NCBI GenBank assembly: GCA_023411555.1
Contig: JAEYOQ010000064.1
Location: 100,203-164,202, forward strand
From: Bacillota bacterium
GTDB lineage: Bacteria; Bacillota; Clostridia; Lachnospirales; Lachnospiraceae
DNA: 64,000 bases
Direction: 5' to 3'
The number at the start of each line of letters is the position of its first letter. The stretch's first letter is position 1. The notes under the pieces are model-generated. The model made no database searches. It saw only the letters and a list, made by a program, of their open reading frames with translations, and was not told the DNA's origin. The position numbers were made by a program, and so were the translations under genes. Of this stretch, positions 23,883 to 31,791 are shown in pieces.

Positions 23883-25943
23883 ATGAAGAAAAAACTAGTG
23901 ATATTATGTCTTCTAACCATCGTTTCATTCGGTCTGTTTAATCTGCAAAGCTTGGATATAGCACAAGCAAGTTCAATGGTCACTGCCAATTCCATTCGAA
24001 TCGAGACTTATCCGGATAGAATTGTTTATGGATATGGTGAGGATTTTGACCCTACTGGTATGGAAGTAACAAGTCTAAATAGTGACGGAACCAGTAGTGT
24101 AATTACGGATTACGTGATAGAGGGTTATAATAATCAGCGATTGGGAACTCAGATCATCGCTATTCGTTACCAGGATTTAACCACCTATATTTCGATTCAG
24201 GTATTACCTGAAAAGATTAAGAATCTAAGCATCAGCGAACGAAGTCTCTCCTCCTATACGCTTACCTGGTCACCGGTACAGGGGGAAGCTTATTACGAGA
24301 TTTACCGTAAAGAAGAGCCGTCGGGAATATATATTTATGAAGCAACGTTACAGTCTAATTCCTACACGGTAACTGATTATACCGGTGCTATCTATTCCTA
24401 TCAGGTCCGTGCTGTAATGCAGATGGATGGAACAACCTATAACGGTATGTTTTCCGAGCCCATTCAGGCGACAACAATACCAGGAAAGGTGGAGGCTCTC
24501 AATACAATTGATATAACGGATACTTCGGTAGGATTAGTCTGGACTATGGTAAACGGAGCGACCGGTTACAGTGTATATCGAAAGGAAGCCTCTGCAAAGG
24601 AATTTACATACATTGGAGATACCAATTTGACCATGTATCAGGACACAAAGCTTAAATCAGGAACAAGCTACCAATATAAGGTTTGTGCTTATCGAATTAA
24701 TAATACTTTTTGTGGTGAAGCTTCCGAAATTCTGGATCTGAGCACGATGCCCGCCAAAGTAGCGCTACGTGTCAAGTCAGGAGATAAGATGGCCAGATTG
24801 TCCTGGAAAGCAGTTACCGGAGCCACTTCCTATGAGATCTACTACGGCGATGAGGATTCTGATTTTTCATTATTGACGACAGTGGCAGGTAATACAACCT
24901 CCTACCTCATCGAGAATTTACTGACCGGTAACAACTACTCCTACTATATGCTTGCAAAGAAGGAGTATAAAGGAGTTATTTACGAAGGAGCAAGTTCAGA
25001 GGTACAGACGGTTACAATAGAAGAGCCCAAGGCTACTAGTACAGAAGCAAAATATTTTGCAGATGAGGCAGCTTTTAAGAAATCCACTGCCTATATCAAT
25101 ATCGAATTCTTTAAGAAGAATGTAAAATATAAAAAGAGCTATGTAATACCAGGCTTAATCAATACCAATGTCGGAGGCTTTCAAAGCTCTACAATGTGTC
25201 CACAAGGTATTACCTTTGCAGGAAATTATCTGTTGATCTCTGCATATGATCTGTCAGCTGAAGAGCTTTCGGTGGTTTATGTAGTAGACAAAAAGACAAA
25301 AGAGCTGTTAACCACGTTGGTCTTACCGACCAATGCCCATGTCGGTGGAATTTGCTATGATGGAAAGAGTATCTATCTTACGACGGGAAGTAAGGTATCC
25401 GCTTTTTGGTTCTCTGATATTAAAGCGGCTATAAAGACCGGAAAGCCCAGTGTCAATGTAAGCTTTCATTCGGTATGTAAGGTTGGCTTATCCGCATCCT
25501 ATATTACCTATTATCGTGATAAGCTATGGGTTGGTTCTTATGATGAATTAAAGAGTACAAAGCTATACAGCTTCTATGTAGATGATTTTGATGATTATGT
25601 TACTCTAACCAAATCAGATGAGATAACTATGCCAACCAGAGTGCAGGGAATTGCCTTTACTAAGGATGGATATATGCTGATGTCCCGTTCTTGTCAATTA
25701 TATAAAGGCTTACGCGGTTATATGCGTCAAATCGATGTATATCTTCCGGAATACTCGGAGGAAGACAGCGGTAGCATGGATATAGGTGACAGTCTCAAAA
25801 CGGTAGAGGTTCCTTCCATGAATGAAGGAATTGCTATCGATGGAAATTACCTATATGTTCTATATGAATCGGCAGCTTTTCAGGATGCATCCTATAAGGT
25901 GGATCGTATCACTGCCTTTGAAGTAAAGAAGCTACTTCCATAA
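23883..25943 (+). CDS. secreted protein with Ig-like and fibronectin type III domains
   Basis: A 686-residue exported protein. Residues 1-30 form a signal peptide ending near AQASS. Residues about 38-108 match a bacterial Ig-like fold of the Big_3 type (IRIETYPDRIVYGYGEDF to YISIQV). Three fibronectin type III domains follow (about residues 110-198, 199-290 and 291-378), each with the TWSPVQGEAYYEIYRKE-like core. The last 290 residues form a separate domain that looks beta-rich and propeller-like (repeated GNYLLISAYD, GGICYDGKSIYLT, GIAIDGNYLYVLYE). There is no sortase motif. It probably acts outside the cell, perhaps in adhesion or polymer binding; no catalytic motif is recognised. Confidence 0.75.
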   Translation: MKKKLVILCLLTIVSFGLFNLQSLDIAQASSMVTANSIRIETYPDRIVYGYGEDFDPTGMEVTSLNSDGTSSVITDYVIEGYNNQRLGTQIIAIRYQDLTTYISIQVLPEKIKNLSISERSLSSYTLTWSPVQGEAYYEIYRKEEPSGIYIYEATLQSNSYTVTDYTGAIYSYQVRAVMQMDGTTYNGMFSEPIQATTIPGKVEALNTIDITDTSVGLVWTMVNGATGYSVYRKEASAKEFTYIGDTNLTMYQDTKLKSGTSYQYKVCAYRINNTFCGEASEILDLSTMPAKVALRVKSGDKMARLSWKAVTGATSYEIYYGDEDSDFSLLTTVAGNTTSYLIENLLTGNNYSYYMLAKKEYKGVIYEGASSEVQTVTIEEPKATSTEAKYFADEAAFKKSTAYINIEFFKKNVKYKKSYVIPGLINTNVGGFQSSTMCPQGITFAGNYLLISAYDLSAEELSVVYVVDKKTKELLTTLVLPTNAHVGGICYDGKSIYLTTGSKVSAFWFSDIKAAIKTGKPSVNVSFHSVCKVGLSASYITYYRDKLWVGSYDELKSTKLYSFYVDDFDDYVTLTKSDEITMPTRVQGIAFTKDGYMLMSRSCQLYKGLRGYMRQIDVYLPEYSEEDSGSMDIGDSLKTVEVPSMNEGIAIDGNYLYVLYESAAFQDASYKVDRITAFEVKKLLP

Positions 25944-26073
25944 GGAGCGATTAGGTTCTCTTGAACTTTTCCAGCTCATATGATGTTGATGGTGAATATT
26001 TCCTGATTCAGTGTGCGACTGCTATAAATTTGATTGATGATAACGATACATATCAATAGAGGAGGAGAACAAT

Positions 26074-26175
26074 ATAGCGGATAGGAAACGTATCATGGCA
26101 ATACTTCTTGCTGTTACGGTTACTTTCGTTATATTGTTCTCTTTTCCTTATATTGCCATTGAATTACCTTATTAA
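26074..26175 (+). pseudogene. possible remnant of a small membrane protein gene
   Basis: Behind a strong AGGAGGAG site (26060-26067) an open frame begins at ATA (26074), where an ATG would be expected, and reads ADRKRIMAILLAVTVTFVI and a hydrophobic end before a TAA at 26173. The first 25 residues resemble the N terminus of small Clostridia membrane proteins that continue with an acidic Cys-rich DHDC-type tail, which is missing here. The loss of both a normal start and the tail suggests decay. The similarity is recalled, not searched. Confidence 0.3.
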
Positions 26176-26194
26176 TATTATTACATTTATAGGA

Positions 26195-26249
26195 TTGACA
26201 TATAAATACTTCGGTGATAGAATTAAAATATACTTCGAGGCTCGAAGTA
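26195..26249 (+). promoter_or_regulatory. marR promoter with 19-bp operator
   Basis: TTGACA (26195-26200), 17 bases, TAGAAT (26218-26223) is followed at 26231-26249 by a perfect palindrome TACTTCGAG-G-CTCGAAGTA placed at the start of the transcript. This is the usual position for MarR self-repression. A second copy lies at 26866-26884. Confidence 0.8.
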
Positions 26250-26272
26250 AATTCAATCCTAGGGTAGAGGCT

Positions 26273-26770
26273 ATGAAAGAAGGAACACTGGAAGATATAA
26301 TATTTGAATTCGTGGACCAATGTAAATTCTTATTTTTCCCGGAACAATGGAATAAGACCTTCCTTGACTATTCGAAGAACGAGGTATTTGCCTTGTTCTA
26401 CGTGTACCGGAAGGGTAGTGCGAATATGACTGAGATTGCCGATTATCTGGGTGTGCCTCTCAATACTGCAACAGGGATTGTCGGACGACTGGAGAAACGT
26501 GGTGTCATAAGACGGGAGCGGGATGTGGTGGATAAGCGGGTTGTCACCATCCTGATTAGCGAGGAGGGGAAGGAATTCCTGGCAGCTCAGATGAAGGAGC
26601 TGGAACGCTATTATCAGCTTTTTATGGATGCCGTTACGGAGGAAGAGAAGCTAGTATTATTTCGTATCGCTGCTAAGTTCATTGATATTATGACCAGTGA
26701 TCTGGCAAAAAAGGAAGAGGCTACTGAGACGAAGAAAACGGTTCGGAAAATCATTATATCTGACGAATGA
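26273..26770 (+). CDS. MarR family transcriptional regulator
   Basis: A 165-residue winged-helix regulator. The core (FALFYVYRKGSANMTEIADYLGVPLNTATGIVGRLEKRGVIRRERDVVDKR) is a textbook MarR DNA-binding domain with the DKR wing. The N-terminal and C-terminal helices form the dimer. A longer open frame reaches back to 26108, but a promoter and a 19-bp operator at 26195-26249 lie within that extension, so the ATG at 26273 is the real start. It probably represses itself and, through a second operator copy, the ArsA-like operon downstream. The effector is unknown; no conserved OhrR-type cysteine is at the N terminus. Confidence 0.85.
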   Translation: MKEGTLEDIIFEFVDQCKFLFFPEQWNKTFLDYSKNEVFALFYVYRKGSANMTEIADYLGVPLNTATGIVGRLEKRGVIRRERDVVDKRVVTILISEEGKEFLAAQMKELERYYQLFMDAVTEEEKLVLFRIAAKFIDIMTSDLAKKEEATETKKTVRKIIISDE

Positions 26771-26865
26771 AGTGATTTGTTAATTCAGTTTGTAGAGTAA
26801 GCAGAATATTTATAAAGAGGGAATAGAAAACCACTTTATCAAAATTCTGTTTCTCTTAAGGAAAA

Positions 26866-26884
26866 TAGTTCGATATTCGAAGTA
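26866..26884 (+). promoter_or_regulatory. second MarR operator copy upstream of ArsA-like operon
   Basis: TAGTTCGATATTCGAAGTA matches the operator at 26231-26249 at 15 of 19 positions and keeps the palindrome outside its centre and one arm position. It lies 120 bases before the first ATPase gene. I could not place a convincing -35/-10 pair beside it. Confidence 0.6.
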
Positions 26885-27004
26885 TTCGGCAAAAGAAATA
26901 AATCATACCTATCAGAGGAAAAGGAATAGCTTTGATAGCTAGAATAACAGATATGATATACAAACCATAATAGAAGGATATTAATTAATAGGAGGAGAAA
27001 GAAT

Positions 27005-28195
27005 ATGGGCAGAATAATTATTTTTACCGGTAAAGGAGGAGTGGGCAAGACCAGTGTGGCAGCAGCTCATGCCAGAAAGGCGGCTCTTTCCGGTAAGAAG
27101 ACACTTATCGTCAGTGTTGATATGGCTCATAATCTGGGGGATCTCTTTGAGCTTCCGATAGGAAGGGAAATTACTTGTATTGAAGGGAACCTTTATGGGC
27201 TGGAGATTGATCCGGAATATGAGATGGAGCATAATTTCCGTAATTTAGTCCGGGCAATAGAAAAGATAGTGAAAGGATCGGACAATAAACCGGAAGAGTT
27301 GGAGGATTTGTCCATGTTGCCGGGGACGGAAGAATTGTTCTCACTACTTAGGATTCAACAGATTTATGATAGTCAGGAATTTGATGTGATAATCGTGGAC
27401 TGTGCTCCGACGGGAGAAACCCTGTCCTTGCTCAAATTTCCGGAGCTATTTTCCTGGTATATGGAGAAGTTCTTCCCAGTAGGAAAGTTTGCCATGAGAT
27501 TACTTCATCCGGTGTCTCAGAAGCTATTTAAGGTGGAGCTGCCGGATGGCAAAGCGATGAATGATATTGAGCTGCTGTATTCGAAGCTAATGCTGCTCCA
27601 GGAGTTACTGAAGAACCGGGATATCTCCAGTATCCGCCTGGTCGCCATACCAGAGAAGATGGTCGTAGAGGAGACGAAGAGAAACTATATGTACATGAAC
27701 CTCTTTAATTTCAATGTGGATGCGGTCTTTATAAATCGAATACTACCGGCTGATATTAATATGGACTTCTTCGATGAGTGGCTGATGCTTCAGGCAGACT
27801 ACATTAAGGAATTAGAGCAGACCTTCGGTACCATCCCTATCTACAAAGTGAAATGGTATGATATGGAGATAGCGGGATTGAAGGCTTTGGACCGCCTTGT
27901 CGATGAGGTTCTGACCGACACTCAGTTACTGGATATTAAGAGGAAGGTTCGCAATGAGGAGTATGAAAAGACAGAGAATGGCTACCAATTGAAGGTGAAT
28001 ATTCCTTTTGCAACCAAGGAGGAGGTCATTATGCATGAGACCGGAAAGGATATCATAATACGTATCGGAAATTTTAAAAGAAGCATACCGCTTCCGAATG
28101 TACTTCGTAAATACCGAGTGGAAAGTGCTAAAATTACCGATCAAATTTTAAGGATACAATTTGCACCGGTGGAAGGGGGGAAGTCTGATGAATAG
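27005..28195 (+). CDS. ArsA/Get3-family ATPase with C-terminal HSP20-like domain (first copy)
   Basis: A 396-residue cytosolic ATPase of the ArsA/TRC40/Get3 group. The deviant Walker A GKGGVGKT is at residues 9-16, the switch I region contains VDMAHNLGDLF, and the switch II-like motif is DCAPTGETLSLL (from Asp132). Residues about 325-393 match the HSP20-like domain found at the end of many bacterial ArsA proteins. Family members either energise arsenite export or chaperone membrane proteins. No arsB, arsR or arsD gene is near, so arsenite resistance is unlikely. The start has a GGAGGAG site. Its stop overlaps the next gene by eight bases. Confidence 0.9.
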   Translation: MGRIIIFTGKGGVGKTSVAAAHARKAALSGKKTLIVSVDMAHNLGDLFELPIGREITCIEGNLYGLEIDPEYEMEHNFRNLVRAIEKIVKGSDNKPEELEDLSMLPGTEELFSLLRIQQIYDSQEFDVIIVDCAPTGETLSLLKFPELFSWYMEKFFPVGKFAMRLLHPVSQKLFKVELPDGKAMNDIELLYSKLMLLQELLKNRDISSIRLVAIPEKMVVEETKRNYMYMNLFNFNVDAVFINRILPADINMDFFDEWLMLQADYIKELEQTFGTIPIYKVKWYDMEIAGLKALDRLVDEVLTDTQLLDIKRKVRNEEYEKTENGYQLKVNIPFATKEEVIMHETGKDIIIRIGNFKRSIPLPNVLRKYRVESAKITDQILRIQFAPVEGGKSDE

Positions 28196-28457
28196 GCATT
28201 TTGTTGTTAAGATGATGCAGGCAAAGCAGATGGAATATCAGGCATTAAAGGAGATAATGCCTGAATGTATGGTAAACAGAGTTGAGAAGGTGGAGGATGA
28301 GCTTATTGCAATCGCGAAGGAATACTTCGTGTCCATGATGAATGGCGCCAAGGAGGATGCGGGTATGTCCGGGAAAGCTGCGGCTGCATCCAGGAAGAAT
28401 ACGGATGTATCTAGAGAGGCTTCTGATACACAATTTCGAAAAGTGACAATCGATTAG
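28188..28457 (+). CDS. small protein encoded between two ArsA-like ATPases
   Basis: An 89-residue soluble protein that I do not recognise. The first 55 residues look like two helices rich in Met, Glu and Lys (MMQAKQMEYQALKEIMPECMVNRVEKVEDELIAIAKEYF). The last 35 are Ser/Lys/Ala-rich and probably disordered. The ATG overlaps the end of the first ATPase gene (GATGAATAG) and follows a GGAAGGGGGG purine run, so translation is coupled. Its place between two paralogous ATPases suggests it is a partner or adaptor of both. Confidence 0.7.
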   Translation: MNRHFVVKMMQAKQMEYQALKEIMPECMVNRVEKVEDELIAIAKEYFVSMMNGAKEDAGMSGKAAAASRKNTDVSREASDTQFRKVTID

Positions 28458-28469
28458 GGGGTATAGCTT

Positions 28470-29627
28470 ATGAGAATTATTTTATATACGGGTAAAGGTG
28501 GAGTGGGTAAGACCTGTGTGGCAGCGGCAACAGCCTGTCAGCTTGCCAGGGCTGGCAAGAAGGTAATGGTGATTAGCACGGATCAGGCTCATAGCTTAGG
28601 GGATGCCCTAGATTATAAGCTTGGTCCTAAGCCCTGTGAAGTTACAAAAGGACTCTATGCTATGGAGATAGATGCCATTACCGAATGTGAACGTGCCTGG
28701 GGAACAATCAAGGACTACCTTCATCAGTTGATGATATCAAAGAGCGGCGGGAGTCTGGAAGCAGAGGAGCTTCTAGTATTTCCGGGCTTTGAGGAGCTGA
28801 CAGCCTTATTTAAGATAAAGGATATTTATGAGGAAGGTCAATATGATGTATTAATCGTGGATTGTGCACCAACCGGAGAAACCTTATCATTACTTAAGTT
28901 TCCTGAGATGCTGGGGAACTGGATTAATCAGATACTTCCAATGAAGCGTATGGCGATGAAGGTGGCAGGGCCTGCTGTATCAAAGCTCATGAAGGTACCG
29001 ATGCCTAAGGATACAATATTTGATGAGATAGAGGCCCTATTGGGTAAGATGGATGATCTTCGGGAGCTGCTATGGGATAAGGATATTGTAAGCATTCGAA
29101 TCGTAACCACACCGGAGAGGATAGTGATGAAAGAAGCAAAACGTAACTTCTCTTTCCTACATTTGTATAATTATAATGTGGATGCCATCATCGTTAATAA
29201 GGTTTATCCCAAGGAATCCCTGTCCGGTTATTTTTCTCCTTGGATGAAGAACCAGGAGGAGGCACTGGAGGATATCAGTGAAAGCTTCGCAGGGATACCG
29301 ATCTTCTATCTGGAGTTATTAAGGCATGAGCTTAGAACCCTAGAATGTTTGACCGCGGTTGCATCCGATTTGTACGGTAAGTATAATCCGGAGGAGATTC
29401 TATTCAAGGAAACCATCTTTTCTACTGGCCGAGAGGGGGACGTAGAGGTATTTAAAATCTCGTTACCCTTCTTTGAATTAAAGGATTTGGAGCTGTTGCA
29501 AAAGGGTGACGAGCTGACTCTCATTATAAAAAATGAGAGACGGAGATTCATTCTTCCTTCCAAGCTGAAGAAAAAAGAGGTTCAGGGGGCAAAGTATGAG
29601 AATGGGATACTGAAGCTAAGCTTTTAA
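28470..29627 (+). CDS. ArsA/Get3-family ATPase with C-terminal HSP20-like domain (second copy)
   Basis: A 385-residue paralog of the gene before last. It shares the deviant Walker A GKGGVGKT (residues 8-15), DQAHSLGD, the DCAPTGETLSLLKFPE motif (from Asp131), and an HSP20-like C terminus (about residues 315-383, with VFKISLPFFELKDLEL). The two copies differ widely outside these motifs, so they are not a recent duplication. ArsA works as a pseudodimer of two halves and Get3 as a homodimer, so these two proteins could form a heterodimer. A 12-base gap separates it from the small gene. No terminator is obvious. Confidence 0.9.
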   Translation: MRIILYTGKGGVGKTCVAAATACQLARAGKKVMVISTDQAHSLGDALDYKLGPKPCEVTKGLYAMEIDAITECERAWGTIKDYLHQLMISKSGGSLEAEELLVFPGFEELTALFKIKDIYEEGQYDVLIVDCAPTGETLSLLKFPEMLGNWINQILPMKRMAMKVAGPAVSKLMKVPMPKDTIFDEIEALLGKMDDLRELLWDKDIVSIRIVTTPERIVMKEAKRNFSFLHLYNYNVDAIIVNKVYPKESLSGYFSPWMKNQEEALEDISESFAGIPIFYLELLRHELRTLECLTAVASDLYGKYNPEEILFKETIFSTGREGDVEVFKISLPFFELKDLELLQKGDELTLIIKNERRRFILPSKLKKKEVQGAKYENGILKLSF

Positions 29628-29712
29628 GGTGAGCTATTCGATACCGCATTTGAATTCCTTGCAGAAAATCAAAGAGGTTCCGGATATTTTAGTTAGAGAT
29701 AGCATTTCATCA

Positions 29713-29744
29713 AACCATATATTATAATAACCATATATTATAAT
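29713..29744. repeat. tandem 2 x 16-bp duplication
   Basis: AACCATATATTATAAT occurs twice head to tail (29713-29728 and 29729-29744). Each copy contains a TATAAT that could serve as a -10. It lies in the 277-base spacer between the second ATPase and the acetyltransferase gene. Confidence 0.8.
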
Positions 29745-29904
29745 ATTAGTATGAATTATTGAAAAGCATAGTTCAACCTAGCGAATGTAATTTGCTTTGA
29801 GTAAATTTGTGCATGCTTCTTCCAAGTGCGAGCCGTCTCGTATGTGAGAAGTTACGTACTTGTCGCAAATTAACACAAGGTAAATTTAGGGTGATATATG
29901 CTTC

Positions 29905-30420
29905 ATGCTTACGGATGAAAGGATACAAGGAATGGAGATACGACATACCTTACCGGGAGATTTGGATACTGTCATGGCAATCTATGAGCATGCCAGACAA
30001 TATATGAGACAGCATGGGAATCAAAATCAATGGATTAATGGTTACCCGAGTAGAGACCTGATAGCAGAGGACATCAAAGAGAAGAGAAGCTATGTCTGTG
30101 TGGATGAGGGGCAGGTTGTTGGTGTATTCTGCTTTACCATAGGAATTGATTCTACTTATGTAGAGATTTACGAGGGGGACTGGCTGGATAATGAGCCTTA
30201 CGGGGTGGTTCATCGAATCGCTACCGCCAGTCATAGGAATGGGGTGGCTTCCTATTGCCTTTCCTGGTGTTATGGGCAACATCCCAATATCCGTATTGAT
30301 ACCCATGAGGATAATACGGTTATGCAAAAGCTCCTTTTAAAGAATGGATACTTAAGGTGCGGTATTATTTATCTGGAGAATGGGGCGCCAAGAGTAGCCT
30401 TTCAGAAAAACAATAGATAA
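29905..30420 (+). CDS. GNAT family N-acetyltransferase
   Basis: A 171-residue acetyltransferase. The fold pattern is clear: an N-terminal IRHTLPGDLDTVMAIYEHARQYM helix pair, a central strand with VVGVFCFTIG, the acetyl-CoA loop region VVHRIATASHRNGVASYCLSWC, and the end motif NTVMQKLLLKNGYLRCGIIYL. It transfers an acetyl group from acetyl-CoA to an unknown amine. Starts at 29905 or 29932 are both possible; neither has an ideal ribosome site. The HAD gene follows after 18 bases, so the two are likely co-transcribed. Confidence 0.85.
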   Translation: MLTDERIQGMEIRHTLPGDLDTVMAIYEHARQYMRQHGNQNQWINGYPSRDLIAEDIKEKRSYVCVDEGQVVGVFCFTIGIDSTYVEIYEGDWLDNEPYGVVHRIATASHRNGVASYCLSWCYGQHPNIRIDTHEDNTVMQKLLLKNGYLRCGIIYLENGAPRVAFQKNNR

Positions 30421-30438
30421 AGAAGGGAATATGACAAC

Positions 30439-31044
30439 ATGATTACTACGATTGTACTGGATATTGGCAATGTTTTAGCGCATTTTCGCTGGAAAGAATA
30501 CCTGGAGGAATGCGGCTATGATGAGGATGTAAGAGAACGTGTGGCAAAGGCGACCGTACTTAGTGGCTTTTGGGATGAGTTTGATCGTGGAGAGCGAGAG
30601 GATGAAGAGCTGATAGCAGAAAGTATCGCGCGCGACCCGGAGCTAGAACGAGAGATTTTAACCTTCTTTAACTCCTTTGATAAGATTGTAAAGGAATATA
30701 GTTATGCGACGGAGTTTGTGAAAGGGCTGAAGGATCATGGATATAAGGTTTACCTGCTTTCTAATTATGGGAACTATTGTTTTAATCTTTGCAGACCAAC
30801 CTTCGGCTTCCTTCAATTTGTTGATGGAGGGGTAATATCTTATGAAGTAAAGTCGATTAAGCCTGAACCATTGATCTACCAGACCTTGATCGATAAATAC
30901 AAGATAAATCCTTCTGAAGCAGTTTTTCTTGATGATTTGGCGGATAATCTGGCCGGAGCAAAGCCCTTCGGCTTTCATACCATACAGGTTAAGAATTATG
31001 AACAGATGATCCAAGATCTAAGAGAACTGGGAGTCAGAGTATAA
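30439..31044 (+). CDS. HAD-superfamily phosphatase, YihX-like
   Basis: A 201-residue HAD hydrolase of the IA subgroup. Motif I reads VLDIGNVL, with the second position Gly-Asn as in YihX-type sugar-phosphate phosphatases, which carry DLGNV. Motif II is VYLLSNYGN, motif III includes the lysine in KSIKPEP, and motif IV is VFLDDLADNLAGA. It should dephosphorylate a small sugar phosphate or nucleotide; YihX acts on alpha-glucose-1-phosphate. It starts at ATG 30439 behind AGAAGGG and forms a pair with the acetyltransferase gene. A long perfect terminator follows. Confidence 0.85.
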   Translation: MITTIVLDIGNVLAHFRWKEYLEECGYDEDVRERVAKATVLSGFWDEFDRGEREDEELIAESIARDPELEREILTFFNSFDKIVKEYSYATEFVKGLKDHGYKVYLLSNYGNYCFNLCRPTFGFLQFVDGGVISYEVKSIKPEPLIYQTLIDKYKINPSEAVFLDDLADNLAGAKPFGFHTIQVKNYEQMIQDLRELGVRV

Positions 31045-31135
31045 TCTATAAATCAGAATAGAATCATAAGAATACTGGGACTACGGCTGAGTAGCATTTT
31101 AATATCATGTGACTAGGTCGGTTGTAATGAAAAGT

Positions 31136-31178
31136 AATATCGATAAACGTATGGAATAAACGTTTATCGATATTTTTT
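31136..31178. terminator. terminator after HAD gene
   Basis: AATATCGATAAACGT (31136-31150) pairs perfectly over 15 bases with ACGTTTATCGATATT (31160-31174) around a 9-base loop and runs into T residues. Confidence 0.9.
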
Positions 31179-31199
31179 TAACGTATTTTTGAAAATAAT

Positions 31200-31283
31200 T
31201 GAGAATCAGTATCAAAAACTATTGACATTTCTCTTTTTTTACCATATGATAGCATTAAATATGGAAATGATAATCATTATCAT
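31200..31283 (+). promoter_or_regulatory. feo promoter with two Fur boxes
   Basis: The promoter is TTGACA (31222-31227), 17 bases, TATGAT (31245-31250). A near-consensus Fur box, ATGATAATCATTATCAT at 31267-31283, covers the start of the transcript. A second, weaker 7-1-7 site, TGAGAATCAGTATCA at 31200-31214, lies upstream of the -35 with two mismatches. Fur with iron would therefore block this operon from both sides. Confidence 0.85.
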
Positions 31284-31307
31284 GCAGTTTGAAAGGTAGG
31301 AAAGTGT

Positions 31308-31520
31308 ATGCCGTTAGCAATGTTAGGAATAGGCGAAGTAAGAAAAGTAAAAGAATTTCGTGGCAAGGATGAGATGCAAAAGCATCTTCGGGATATTGGC
31401 TTCATCAAAGGCGAGCGTGTGCAGGTGATTGGGGAGAACCCGAGCGGTCTTATTCTTATGATAAAGGGTGCCAGGATTGCACTGAATCGCGGACTTGCAT
31501 CAATGATTATGGTCGAATAA
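31308..31520 (+). CDS. feoA: FeoA domain protein (first copy)
   Basis: A 70-residue SH3-like FeoA protein that assists ferrous iron uptake by FeoB at the inner face of the membrane. The motif MQKHLRDIGFIKGERVQVIGENPSG is typical. It is the first gene of feoA-feoA-feoB and lies directly downstream of a Fur-controlled promoter. The ATG follows AGGAAAG. Two FeoA genes in a row are common in Clostridia and may interact as a pair. Confidence 0.92.
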   Translation: MPLAMLGIGEVRKVKEFRGKDEMQKHLRDIGFIKGERVQVIGENPSGLILMIKGARIALNRGLASMIMVE

Positions 31521-31558
31521 AAATCTATTATATAATTATATTTAGATGGAGGAAAGTC

Positions 31559-31777
31559 ATGACATTAAAGGATCTAAAGCCAGGACAGGAAGGGAAAGTT
31601 ATGTCAATCGGAGAAAAGGGGCCGGTAAGAAAGCGTATTATGGATATGGGTGTTACTCCTGGAGCGATGATTAAGGTAATCAAGGTGGCACCATTGGGTG
31701 ACCCGATAGAGGTTAATATACGAGGCTATGAGTTGAGTCTTAGAAAGAGCGAAGCGAGCCAAATTACTGTAGAATAA
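31559..31777 (+). CDS. feoA: FeoA domain protein (second copy)
   Basis: A 72-residue FeoA protein with the pattern RKRIMDMGVTPGAMIKVIKVAPLGDPIEVNIRGYELSLRKSEA, the most conserved FeoA form. It sits 38 bases after the first copy and 14 bases before feoB, behind a GGAGG site. It probably regulates or stabilises the FeoB GTPase domain. Confidence 0.93.
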   Translation: MTLKDLKPGQEGKVMSIGEKGPVRKRIMDMGVTPGAMIKVIKVAPLGDPIEVNIRGYELSLRKSEASQITVE

Positions 31778-31791
31778 CCAGGAGGAAGAAC

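Noticed and set aside
27005..29627. arsenite resistance operon
   Set aside because: Only ArsA-like ATPases are present. No arsB, acr3, arsR, arsC or arsD gene is in the neighbourhood and the recognised arsenite-binding cysteine pattern is not evident.
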